Shown here: in pieces, positions 34,710-42,959 of the stretch | Layout of the letters: every line of letters begins with the position of its first letter | Position numbering within the stretch: the stretch's first letter is position 1 | Source of the DNA: JAFDZV01 sp964455525 | GTDB lineage: Bacteria; Bacteroidota; Ignavibacteria; OLB7 | DNA: 64,000 bases | Direction of reading: 5' to 3' | Assembly (NCBI GenBank): GCA_964455525.1 | Contig: CAYVWR010000010.1 | Location: forward strand, 62,001 to 126,000 | Notes under the pieces: model-generated | Told to the model about the DNA's origin: nothing | Seen by the model: only the letters and a program-made list of their open reading frames with translations | Databases searched by the model: none | Translations under genes and position numbers: made by a program

Positions 34710-36040
34710 CGCTCGGCTCCCTCCGCCTCCTCGATGAACTGGCGATGTAGTTCCCGTGCCACCTCGTGCGCCTGGTCACGATCGAGCGCAACGCTGATGG
34801 AATGGCCATCAAGCCCTCCCTGAATGGCACGAGGGGAGCGCCCGCCAACGGCGGCAAAAAATCGTTCCAGATCGGCCCCGACAAACGGCTCCTCACGAAC
34901 AAGCGAAACCACCGCAACGGGATAGCGAGCCGACTGTACACGCTCGGCAATCGCCCGTAGCGGCAATGTGAGCACCGAATAATGGCCGGAGATAAGCACC
35001 TGCAACCGGCGGCGGAACCGATGATGCCAGATGACGGGGGCACCTGCACCAAGAGCGCGAAGAAAACCATCGAGCGGGGCATTGGCGGTCTCCGTCTCTA
35101 TCTCTAGAAGCTCCGCCTCCGGCAGCAACGTGATGGAACAGCCACCTTCCCCGATGGTCCCAATGGTAGTGCCAGGCCCACCGATGGCAGTGATAACCAA
35201 CGGGATGGAGCACCGTTCCACCGGCATCACCGTACGAGGATGGAGCACCTGGGAGCCGAGTTCGGCGAGCGCATTGGCCATCCGATAGCTCAACCGCCCA
35301 AGCGTACGCCCGCCGGAAACAACCCTGGGATCGGCTGTCATGATGCCTGGAAGAGCACGATAGATACGAGCCTCGTCGGCTTCAAGAAATGCCGCCAGCA
35401 TCGTTGTGGTATAGTCGGAGCTTTCACGTCCCATCGTTGTGGCCTCGCCGGAGGTACTCCGGGCTATATATCCCTCGGTCACAACAACATCATACCCGGC
35501 AAGGAGAGGGCGAAGCCGCTCCTCCACCCGTTCCCCCGTCCGTTCAAGGTCGGGACGTGCATAGCGATGCGCGGCATCGGTAATAACCACATCGAGCGCC
35601 GAGATGCCCACAGCCCGCTCACCGGCATCCTCCGAGGCAAGCGCAGCAAGGAGAAGCGACGATGAGAACCGTTCACCGAAATGTACAACCAGATCGAGCG
35701 TGCGTGCCGAGAGTTCGCGCACGATCTCCAACCCACGCACCACCTCCTCCAATCGCACGATGAAAGGGCGCACCTCATCAACCCAGGCATGGTATAGCTC
35801 GGATGAGAGAACATCGCGAGCGATGCCGGAATGAAACGCCACAAACGCATCAAGACGTTCGCGAGCTATCGCGGGATCGACCACAGCCGACTCCGCAAGC
35901 CGTTCCAGCATATTGGTCACATTGGCAAAGGCACTGGTAACTACCAGAAGCGGCTTCGGCAGCACACGGATCTCACCGCAGACACGCCGAAGACCCTGGG
36001 CTCCGTCAAGCACCCCGCCACCGAACTTGGCAACGATCAT
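34688..36040 (-). CDS. Aspartate kinase
   Basis: A 450-aa ATP-dependent enzyme that phosphorylates L-aspartate, the entry step to lysine, threonine and methionine. The amino-acid-kinase domain opens with VAKFGGGVLD (usually KFGGTS/V, so the Thr/Ser is replaced), has a GRESSDYTTTMLAAFLEADE block for ATP and aspartate binding, and is followed by MANALAELGSQVLHPRTVMP. The C-terminal ~130 residues resemble ACT regulatory domains. ATG 36040 overlaps the upstream small ORF stop (ATGA), so they are translationally coupled. A single-function type, with no homoserine dehydrogenase fused. Not linked to other lysine/threonine genes here. Confidence 0.92.
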   Translation of the reverse strand: MIVAKFGGGVLDGAQGLRRVCGEIRVLPKPLLVVTSAFANVTNMLERLAESAVVDPAIARERLDAFVAFHSGIARDVLSSELYHAWVDEVRPFIVRLEEVVRGLEIVRELSARTLDLVVHFGERFSSSLLLAALASEDAGERAVGISALDVVITDAAHRYARPDLERTGERVEERLRPLLAGYDVVVTEGYIARSTSGEATTMGRESSDYTTTMLAAFLEADEARIYRALPGIMTADPRVVSGGRTLGRLSYRMANALAELGSQVLHPRTVMPVERCSIPLVITAIGGPGTTIGTIGEGGCSITLLPEAELLEIETETANAPLDGFLRALGAGAPVIWHHRFRRRLQVLISGHYSVLTLPLRAIAERVQSARYPVAVVSLVREEPFVGADLERFFAAVGGRSPRAIQGGLDGHSISVALDRDQAHEVARELHRQFIEEAEGAERWQTSSL

Positions 36041-36264
36041 TGTGTACGATACGTTCTGGAAGAACCGGAAAGAGTGGAAAGTTTGAACAGACGAGGCCGA
36101 CGGGATGATAACATGGCATCGTCGGCATCGTTCAGGATGTCACGCGACTGGCGCCAGTCGCGGTAATACCCGACAAGCTGGCGCACAACCCCCATCGGCA
36201 GAGGACGGATCGGAGCTGACTCGGTCAGCATGGAACGGAGTGAGCGAATCCCTGATTTTTTCAT
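36037..36264 (-). CDS. Small hypothetical protein (75 aa) coupled to aspartokinase
   Basis: Not recognised. A 75-aa, Arg/Ser/Leu-rich helical protein starting MKKSGIRSLRSMLTESAPIR with a GYYRDWRQSRDILNDADDAM block. Its stop overlaps the aspartokinase start by 4 nt (ATGA). The ATG at 36264 has an AGG 8 nt upstream. A start 15 nt earlier (36279) is possible. Coupling to a conserved enzyme and basic composition suggest a real gene, perhaps regulatory. It would be the first gene of the five-gene operon. Confidence 0.5.
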   Translation of the reverse strand: MKKSGIRSLRSMLTESAPIRPLPMGVVRQLVGYYRDWRQSRDILNDADDAMLSSRRPRLFKLSTLSGSSRTYRTQ

Positions 36265-36520
36265 CGTGTCGGCCTGCAATGATTATACTCTCATCTTATG
36301 CCCGGACGGCGCTCCTATGCTACGCAGAATCATGTCAGGAGTCAAGAGCCAGGGATAACGCATGCGATACGGCTACCATCGGCCAGAGCAACAGCCCGAT
36401 TCCCTCACACACGCTCCAGCCTCCTTGCAGCCAGGCCCTGGATTCCGGCCGAAACGGCAACCGGGAACTCTCTTCTATGCCAACGAGACCGGGCAGAGAA
36501 TCGTTCTCGGTTGCCTGGAG

Positions 36521-36799
36521 CCTACGGGCAAAGCCTACGGGCAAAGCCTACGGGCAAAGCCTACGGGCAAAGCCTACGGGCAAAGCNNNNNNNNNNNNNN
36601 NNNNNNNNNNNNNNNNNNNNNNNNNNNNNNNNNNNNNNNNNNNNNNNNNNNNNNNNNNNNNNNNNNNNNNNNNNNNNNNNNNNNNNCGGGCAAAGCCTAC
36701 GGGCAAAGCCTACGGGCAAAGCCTACGGGCAAAGCCTACGGACAAAGCCTACGGGCAAAGCCTACGGACAAAGCCTACGGGCAAAGCCTACGGGCAAAG
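36521..36799. repeat. 13-bp tandem repeat array (minisatellite)
   Basis: Unit CCTACGGGCAAAG repeated head to tail: five copies before the N gap (36521-36585) and, after it, a partial plus eight copies to 36799. Two copies read GGACAAAG instead of GGGCAAAG (about 36735 and 36761). Since 13 is not a multiple of 3, all plus-strand frames are open and encode the same 13-residue motif with a 39-nt period. The true copy number is unknown because the assembly breaks here. Confidence 0.95.
36587..36686. other. Assembly gap of 100 N
   Basis: Exactly 100 N inside the repeat array, a typical scaffold placeholder, so its real length is not known. Confidence 0.99.
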
Positions 36800-36868
36800 C
36801 CCGCCATCACAACGCCCTCTCCCCGCAACTGCCGATACTGCTGCTGACCAGGGATGCGGCTGCTATCC

Positions 36869-39067
36869 TTAGCGCACCACAAACCCGTCCCGGGTCTTCT
36901 CCGCATCCATCACGGTGATAAGGGTAGGGACATCATCCGGCGAGTTTGCAGCAAGAAGCATCCCCTGCGATTCGTTCCCCATCAATTTTGCCGGCTTCAG
37001 GTTTGCCACCACCACGATCTGCCGACCGATAAGCTCTTCCGGCTCGTACTGTTTGCCGACACCGGCCACGATCTGCCGTTCCAGGTTGCCGATCCTGATC
37101 TGAAGCTTCAGAAGTTTCTCCGACTTCTTCACCCGCTCCGCCGCCAGCACCGTAGCAACACGAAGGTCAAGCTTCATCACATCCTCGAACGTCACCTCCG
37201 GCTTCAGTTCCACGGCAATCGGCGGCTCGGCCGCTGCCGATGATGAAGAGCTTCCAAGCTTGGCAACCTCGCGCTCCACCGTCTCGTCCTCCACCTTGGC
37301 AAAGAGGATGGTCGGCTCGCCGAGCGTGTGGCGTGTAGGCACCAGCAACTCCGGGACGGAACTCCAGTTGCTGCCGCGCCCAAGCTCCAGGTTCAGCATC
37401 TCCCAGATCTTCACCGAGGAAAAGGGAATGATAGGCTCAAAAAGCACGGCAAGCGAACGAACCACCTGAAGGCAGATATTAATCGCCGTAGCACAGCGGC
37501 CCGGACTCTCCCTTCGAGATTTCCACGGCTCCGAATCGTTGAAATACTTGTTTGCCGCACGGGCCACATTCATCGTTTCCAGGACCGCCTCGCGGAACTT
37601 GAAGACCCGATAGAGATCGCCGATCCGCTTGGGCGCCCGCGTCAGTTCAAGCAGAATGACTAGGTCATTCCGGGTGAAATACTTCAGATATTTCGGAACA
37701 AGCTCCTCCAGCACTTCCAGATCGCTCTGGGCGCCATTGCAGGCACGGCGCAGATCCTCGGTCAGCAGCGCCCGCACCTCTTCCTCCTTCTCCGCGCTTG
37801 CCACCAGCGGTGGAACAACCCCATCAAAATAGCGGGCGGAGAACTGAAGCGTACGATTGATGAAGTTTCCAAGGATATCGGCCAGCTCGTTATTGGTCCG
37901 CGCCTGATATTCACGCCAGGTGAAATCGGCATCCTTGTTCTCCGGCAGAATGGAGGCGAGCGTATAACGAAGCGGATCGGGCGGATATTCAGCCAGATAA
38001 TCGCGCAGGTCGATACCCCAGTTGCGGGACTTCGAGAATTTCTCCCCTTCCAGATTCAGGAACTCGCATGCAGGGACGTTATCGGGAAGATTATACCGGT
38101 CGCCCCCACGTTCATTCCGTCCCAGGATCTGCGCCGGGAACATCAGGGTATGAAAGACGATATTATCCTTGCCGATAAAGGCAACATAGCGGGATTCAGG
38201 ATCGCACCACCAGCGTTTCCACCCATCGGGATCGCCGCTACGTGCGGTCAGCACCCGTGTATTGGTGATATAGCCGAGCGGTGCATCGAACCAGACATAG
38301 ATCTTCTTCCCCTCGAAGCCCGGCAGCGGCACATCGATCCCCCAATCGAGATCGCGTGTAATGGCACGGTCGCCAAGCCCCTGTTTCAGCCAGGCGCGGG
38401 TCTGCTGGAGCACATTATCCTTCCAGTCACTGGCATGCCCCTCGGCATAGGCCTCCAGTTCCCTTTGAAAATCCCCCAGTTTCAGATACAGATGCCGTGT
38501 AGGGCGAAGCTCGGGAGTCTTGCCGGAGATCTTGCTGATCGGGTTTCTAAGCTCGGTCTGGTTATAGGTGCTGGAACAGTTGTCGCACTGATCGCCGCGA
38601 GCACCGTCATAGCCACAGACCGGGCAGGTCCCCTCCACATACCGATCGGGAAGGAACATGTCCGCCTCCGGGTCATAGAACTGTTCCTCCTGTTTCTCGG
38701 CCAGATGCCCCCCCTCGTACAGTGCCCGAAAGAACTCCTGCGCGGTCTGGATATGCTCAGGGCACGAGGTACGGCCATAGATATCGAAATCGATCCCAAG
38801 CCCCTGGAATGCCGTCTTATGAGCTTCATGATAATGGTCGATAACCTCTCTCGGCGAGACCTTCTCCTTATCGGCGGCGATCGTAATCGCAACGCCGTAC
38901 TCGTCGGAGCCGGAGACATGGATCACCTCTTCGCCACTGGAGCGAAGGAAGCGCGTGTACATATCTGCCGGGAGATAGGCACCGGCAACATGGCCGAGAT
39001 GGGTATAGCCGTTAGCGTATGGGAGCGCGCTCGTAACGAGCGTTCGTGCGAATTTCTTCGTATTCAA
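36869..39067 (-). CDS. metG: Methionine-tRNA ligase
   Basis: A 732-aa class I aminoacyl-tRNA synthetase that charges tRNA-Met. Signatures are the HIGH-like YTHLGH (21-26), KFSKS (343-347), and a zinc knuckle C148-x2-C151-x9-C161-x2-C164. The C-terminal ~110 residues are the OB-fold tRNA-binding domain (EMAP-like, KPEVTFEDVMKLDLRVATV onward, ending in DGFVVR). Length and layout fit the long MetG type. The start is TTG 39067, since no ATG is available in frame upstream and the homologous N-terminus begins here. It is followed (minus strand) by the minisatellite region. Confidence 0.97.
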   Translation of the reverse strand: MNTKKFARTLVTSALPYANGYTHLGHVAGAYLPADMYTRFLRSSGEEVIHVSGSDEYGVAITIAADKEKVSPREVIDHYHEAHKTAFQGLGIDFDIYGRTSCPEHIQTAQEFFRALYEGGHLAEKQEEQFYDPEADMFLPDRYVEGTCPVCGYDGARGDQCDNCSSTYNQTELRNPISKISGKTPELRPTRHLYLKLGDFQRELEAYAEGHASDWKDNVLQQTRAWLKQGLGDRAITRDLDWGIDVPLPGFEGKKIYVWFDAPLGYITNTRVLTARSGDPDGWKRWWCDPESRYVAFIGKDNIVFHTLMFPAQILGRNERGGDRYNLPDNVPACEFLNLEGEKFSKSRNWGIDLRDYLAEYPPDPLRYTLASILPENKDADFTWREYQARTNNELADILGNFINRTLQFSARYFDGVVPPLVASAEKEEEVRALLTEDLRRACNGAQSDLEVLEELVPKYLKYFTRNDLVILLELTRAPKRIGDLYRVFKFREAVLETMNVARAANKYFNDSEPWKSRRESPGRCATAINICLQVVRSLAVLFEPIIPFSSVKIWEMLNLELGRGSNWSSVPELLVPTRHTLGEPTILFAKVEDETVEREVAKLGSSSSSAAAEPPIAVELKPEVTFEDVMKLDLRVATVLAAERVKKSEKLLKLQIRIGNLERQIVAGVGKQYEPEELIGRQIVVVANLKPAKLMGNESQGMLLAANSPDDVPTLITVMDAEKTRDGFVVR

Positions 39068-39155
39068 GTGTTGCCCGTAGTCAGTGGTCGAAACGACATC
39101 CTATCCCCCCACCAATTCCTCTTATGCCGAGCCGGAAGCTATCTGCCTCCGCGCT

Positions 39156-40520
39156 CTACCCCCCCTGTACCTGCCCATCCTCGGCGAAAGCCTGCAAGCC
39201 ATTATCGGGCGCATTACGGTTCAGATCCTCGATCTTCACCTGTATCACACGGCGATTATAGGTTTTCAGCACGGTCATACGAACCGAATCGCGTTCATAC
39301 GATTCATCGGCCTCCGGGATACGCCCGAACCACTTGTTCACCAGACCGCCGATCGTCGTATAATCCTCCCCTTCCGGGAGCTTGAATCCCTCGATGGCAT
39401 CGTTCAGATCGGAGATGGTCATCGAGGCATTGACCAGATAACTCCCCTCCTCCACCTTTTCGACACCGGCAAGTTCCTCATCGTACTCGTCCTGGATCTC
39501 GCCCACCAGCTCTTCGAGGATATCCTCCATCGTCACCAGACCGGCGGTACCGCCGAACTCATCGACAACGATAGCCAGTTGATTCTTGGAGCGCTGGAAC
39601 TCCCGCAGAAGCTCGGAGATAAGCTTGGTCTCCGGCACAAAATGCGCCGGGCGGAGCAGATCCTGTAGTATAATCAGGTTCTGATGCTCCAGCAACGTGA
39701 TCAGATCCTTGGAGTAGACCACGCCGATGATATTATCGATGGAATTGGCATAGACCGGCATACGGGTATATCCCTCCTCGATCACCGAGCGGATAAGCGC
39801 CGTTGGCGGCTGTGCAAGATCAAGCGCGGCGATGTTTGTGCGAGGAACCATCACCTCCTTGACGATGGTATCACCGAACTCGAAGACGTTCTCGAGCAGT
39901 TCATGCTCCGACTCCTCGATCGTTCCCCCATCACGCCCTTGCTCCAACAGCAGGCGAAGCTCCTCGCCGGAATGATAGTGCTCCGATTCATTCACCGTCT
40001 CCAGGCCGAACAGCTTCAGGATCTTGCTGGCAACCCAGTTAAGCGACACAATGGCCGGCTTGAGCACCAGATAAAAGACACGGAGCGGATATGCGATTGC
40101 AAGCGTGGTCTGCTCCGAACGCTGAATGGCAAGGGATTTTGGCGCAAGCTCTCCCAAAACGATATGAAGGAACGTGATCACGACAAATGCCACCGGCAGC
40201 GCCACCTTGTGGGCCGTCGTCGGATCGAGCGTGACGCCGAACAGCTCCATAACGCCGATCAGCAACTGTCCAACGATTGGCTCGCCTATCCAGCCAAGCC
40301 CAAGCGAAGCAAGCGTGATACCGAGCTGTGTGGCGGAGAGATATTCGTCCAGATGTGCGATAAGGCGTTGCGCCATTTTGGCGGAGCGCTCCCCTGCCTG
40401 CGCTCGAAGCTCTATCTGCGATGAACGCACCTTAACGATTGCAAACTCCGCAGCAACAAAGAATGCGTTTGCCAACACCAGGAGCAGCGTGATAAATATG
40501 CCGAGTATCGGGTCACTCAT
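39156..40520 (-). CDS. CorC/HlyC-family membrane protein (CNNM + CBS)
   Basis: A 454-aa protein. Residues 1-190 are a CNNM transmembrane domain (FITLLLVLANAFFVAAEFAI at the start, then LGITLASLGLGWIGEPI). Two CBS domains (about 205-335) follow, with EVMVPRTNIAALDL, and a C-terminal CorC_HlyC transporter-associated domain (about 345-430) closes it with YTTIGGLVNKWFGRIPE. The family is implicated in Mg/Co efflux in some bacteria, and the hemolysin name is historical. Last residues are Gly-rich. Adjacent to metG on the same strand, 88 nt apart. Confidence 0.95.
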   Translation of the reverse strand: MSDPILGIFITLLLVLANAFFVAAEFAIVKVRSSQIELRAQAGERSAKMAQRLIAHLDEYLSATQLGITLASLGLGWIGEPIVGQLLIGVMELFGVTLDPTTAHKVALPVAFVVITFLHIVLGELAPKSLAIQRSEQTTLAIAYPLRVFYLVLKPAIVSLNWVASKILKLFGLETVNESEHYHSGEELRLLLEQGRDGGTIEESEHELLENVFEFGDTIVKEVMVPRTNIAALDLAQPPTALIRSVIEEGYTRMPVYANSIDNIIGVVYSKDLITLLEHQNLIILQDLLRPAHFVPETKLISELLREFQRSKNQLAIVVDEFGGTAGLVTMEDILEELVGEIQDEYDEELAGVEKVEEGSYLVNASMTISDLNDAIEGFKLPEGEDYTTIGGLVNKWFGRIPEADESYERDSVRMTVLKTYNRRVIQVKIEDLNRNAPDNGLQAFAEDGQVQGG

Positions 40521-40824
40521 GCGTTGTACGAACGCCTCCCGCGGGATGTGGGACGAACGACAAAGAAGCTCGGGAGCGCGCCAGAGCGCCTACTAGATAA
40601 TGGGTCTTCCATAGTGGAGAAGATAGTACGAGTTCTCCCCTTAATACAAGCAAGGGAAGGCGGGGAGCTCATCATGATTGAGAAAAGGCCAAGCACTTGC
40701 TACGCCTCTGCTGATAGGATAAGGCTGTTTTCTGAAATATTCAGGGACATTTTCCGATACTATCCATCTGTTGCAAAGGGGTGAGCCGCCCCACCTCCAT
40801 GCAATGGCCCCTTGCGGGAACCGG
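40521..40824. other. Intergenic region
   Basis: 304 nt upstream of the CorC/HlyC gene and downstream of the TIGR02588 gene, all on the minus strand. I see no gene, repeat or clear promoter. Confidence 0.4.
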
Positions 40825-41202
40825 TTACGGGGCCTGGAAACTTCTGGCATAGGCATGCACCGTACGTGCCGTGCGTGGATCGGCGCGAAACGCCACCCAC
40901 CCTTTTCGCTCCGCCCGGCGCGGAAGGTAATCAAGCTCCAGCATAGCACTCTCGGTGCTGCCGCCATCTCCTTCGATCTCAACTTGAATCGCAACACGCT
41001 CGGCCGTCTCAGCGCCGGAATTCAGGATCGTCACCGGCACGAGATATCCGCCCCCGGCCAGCTGCACCTCGCCGAGCCGCACCTCGATGATGGGAGGGGC
41101 GGTGCCAGCCGTAAACGCGTCGCCCAACAGATAGGCGAACATCGCCACCACTATCATGGAGCTTATGGCAAACACGGCCCACTCCAGCCAGTTTTTCGTC
41201 AT
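40825..41202 (-). CDS. TIGR02588-family protein
   Basis: A 125-aa protein with one N-terminal transmembrane helix (WLEWAVFAISSMIVVAMFAY) and a C-terminal beta domain (PPIIEVRLGEVQLAGGGYLV, then RVAIQVEIEGDG, LDYLPRRAERKGWVAF). This matches the TIGR02588 uncharacterised family, which is nearly always paired with TIGR02587, the gene immediately upstream. The ATG at 41202 has a GGGAG box 7 nt upstream. The ATG at 41220 overlaps the upstream stop by 4 nt and is an alternative. Function unknown. The beta domain should lie on the outer face of the membrane. Confidence 0.88.
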   Translation of the reverse strand: MTKNWLEWAVFAISSMIVVAMFAYLLGDAFTAGTAPPIIEVRLGEVQLAGGGYLVPVTILNSGAETAERVAIQVEIEGDGGSTESAMLELDYLPRRAERKGWVAFRADPRTARTVHAYARSFQAP

Positions 41203-41216
41203 CGTTGCACTCCCGC

Positions 41217-42122
41217 TCATGCAGCATCATCCGATAGTGACCGTATTTGCAGCAGCAATCGTCCCGCCGATGCACCAAGCGTGGAGACCACGCCGAGCAC
41301 AATCACCAGAGATACCTTGGTGATAAGGGCTACGCCATCGAAATGGCCATAGAACCAGAGCATAAGCGCCGATGCGCCAAGCGCGACCGCGTACATGATG
41401 ACCGCCCCCCTCAGCACTACCAGGCTTCCATCACGGCCGCCGAGAACGATCTGCCTGGAGCCGGTAAAGTCTATATAATAAAGGATGCTGACGCCGAGAG
41501 CGATCGAGAAGAGGGCAAGCACCCCCATCTGCCAGTGCGTGATCTCCACCGCGACCAGCATCACCTCCTCGGTAGGCGCGATGTTCATGGCAAAAAGCAC
41601 TGCCCCGCAGAACGCGATAACCAGTTGGGCTTTGAACCCCATCGGCTGCACCTTCCCCTGTCTGGCATCCATCCCTACATCATCATCATCGTCCTCATCC
41701 CCGTTCGAGCCTAGCTGGGCGGTCCCCACCGATACGCCGATTGCCACGGTCATCCCTTCCACAATCACCTTGCCCATCACCTCGGCAAGCCCCATATCCA
41801 GATTGAAACGTCCGATGGCCCAGAGAACGGCCAGGGAGACTATCAGCCCGATTCCCATCTCCTCGATGGAATCTATCACCACCTCGGCCCAACCGGCATC
41901 GCTGCGCATCCCTGCAAAACGGTTATACCCAAGCAATAGAAGAAAGGTCACGGCGATATACCCCATCAATCGCTCTGGATTGGCGATAAACCCGGCCCAC
42001 CACATCTCCATGGTATACAGAAGCGGCAGACTGAAGAGAAGGCCTCCGGCGATGCCGCGTGCATATTCACGCAACGATCGCTCGATTGGCCTGATATGGC
42101 CATTGCCGATACGTTCGCTCAT
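41217..42122 (-). CDS. TIGR02587-family integral membrane protein
   Basis: A 301-aa polytopic membrane protein with about eight helices (GGLLFSLPLLYTMEMWWAGF, IGLIVSLAVLWAIGRF, LVIAFCGAVLFAMNIAPTEE and others). A poly-Asp loop (EDDDDDVGMD) follows the fourth helix. The opening YARGIAGGLLFSLPLLYTME is distinctive of TIGR02587. ATG 42122 fits the usual N-terminal length; an ATG at 42173 would start 4 nt after the AlkA stop. The stop overlaps the start of the TIGR02588 gene. No function is known for this pair. Confidence 0.85.
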   Translation of the reverse strand: MSERIGNGHIRPIERSLREYARGIAGGLLFSLPLLYTMEMWWAGFIANPERLMGYIAVTFLLLLGYNRFAGMRSDAGWAEVVIDSIEEMGIGLIVSLAVLWAIGRFNLDMGLAEVMGKVIVEGMTVAIGVSVGTAQLGSNGDEDDDDDVGMDARQGKVQPMGFKAQLVIAFCGAVLFAMNIAPTEEVMLVAVEITHWQMGVLALFSIALGVSILYYIDFTGSRQIVLGGRDGSLVVLRGAVIMYAVALGASALMLWFYGHFDGVALITKVSLVIVLGVVSTLGASAGRLLLQIRSLSDDAA

Positions 42123-42177
42123 CCCTGTTCTGTTCGCCTCTGTTATCGTAATTCCTCGGAGCACCGGCAGCATATCG

Positions 42178-42822
42178 CTACGACGCCCTCCACATATACC
42201 ATGCGGCTATCGACCGATATGGTGCCCAGCCGTTCCGCGCAGCGATCGCCCTCATTGTCCCGGGGAGCGGAAGCTCCTCCAGACCATATGCATTCCGAAT
42301 GCCACGCCGGACGCCGAGATCGCCAACCGGGAGAACATCGAGCCGACCGAGAGAGAAGATCTGGAACATATGCGCCGTCCACAGACCGATCCCCTTGATG
42401 CCGGTCAGCGCCCGTATCACCTCATCGTCCGGCAATTCCGGCAGCCGATCAAGTTCCAGCCGCCGATCGGCCACATGTTCAGCCAGCGATCGCAGGTAGG
42501 CAAGCTTCTGCGGCGAAACCCCGGCACCACGTATCAGCTCATCCGGGGCGATCAGCATGATCCCCGGCTCAAAGAACCCGCCGAGCAGCTCACGCAGCTT
42601 CCGAAGAATGCTATCGGCAGCACGGCCGGTGATCTGCTGGCGAACGATCGAATCGACCAATGTGCCGAAATAATCGCCATGGGGTCGAAAGGTTGGCACA
42701 CCATGCTCCCGTACAAGTGACCCCAGAACCGGATCACGACGGGCGAGCAGCCGGGCGCCCCTGCCAAGCATGGCAACAAAGGCATCGTGATCGGCAAGCC
42801 TCTCTGTAGTCGCTCCCTTCAT
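42178..42822 (-). CDS. DNA-3-methyladenine glycosylase II-like (AlkA/HhH-GPD family)
   Basis: A 214-aa base-excision-repair enzyme of the HhH-GPD superfamily that would remove alkylated bases. The helix-hairpin-helix LTGIKGIGLWTAHMFQIF (139-156) is followed by PVGDLGVRRG with the catalytic Asp168. The N-terminal AlkA ligand domain is absent, so it is the short AlkA form. A GGAGGG box precedes ATG 42822. The TIGR02587-02588 pair follows closely (4-55 nt). Confidence 0.93.
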   Translation of the reverse strand: MKGATTERLADHDAFVAMLGRGARLLARRDPVLGSLVREHGVPTFRPHGDYFGTLVDSIVRQQITGRAADSILRKLRELLGGFFEPGIMLIAPDELIRGAGVSPQKLAYLRSLAEHVADRRLELDRLPELPDDEVIRALTGIKGIGLWTAHMFQIFSLGRLDVLPVGDLGVRRGIRNAYGLEELPLPGTMRAIAARNGWAPYRSIAAWYMWRAS

Positions 42823-42959
42823 CCTTCCCTCCTGGCCTCTGTTTTATTATACTCCCCTTGTCTCTTTCAACAACCATATCCGCCCCGGCAGCAGCCGCGC
42901 ATACTAGACAGCGGAAAATGGAACGGCTGTCCCCCCCCGATCATCCTTGCACCTGCCCT

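Larger units (their letters stand above)
36265..36868. other. Intergenic region with minisatellite and assembly gap
   Basis: About 600 nt between the small ORF and metG (both minus strand). It is dominated by the 13-bp tandem repeat and the N gap. Frames through the repeat have no real coding features. Confidence 0.6.

Noticed and set aside
36521..36799. CRISPR array
   Set aside because: Units are 13 bp and contiguous, with no spacers and no cas genes nearby.
36105..36918. Long repeat-encoded frames across the minisatellite
   Set aside because: All three plus-strand frames are open because of the 13-nt period; they encode the same simple repeat, run through the N gap and lack ribosome binding sites.
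38150..39385. 411-aa plus-strand frame opposite metG
   Set aside because: Antisense to the 5' half of metG, no signatures.
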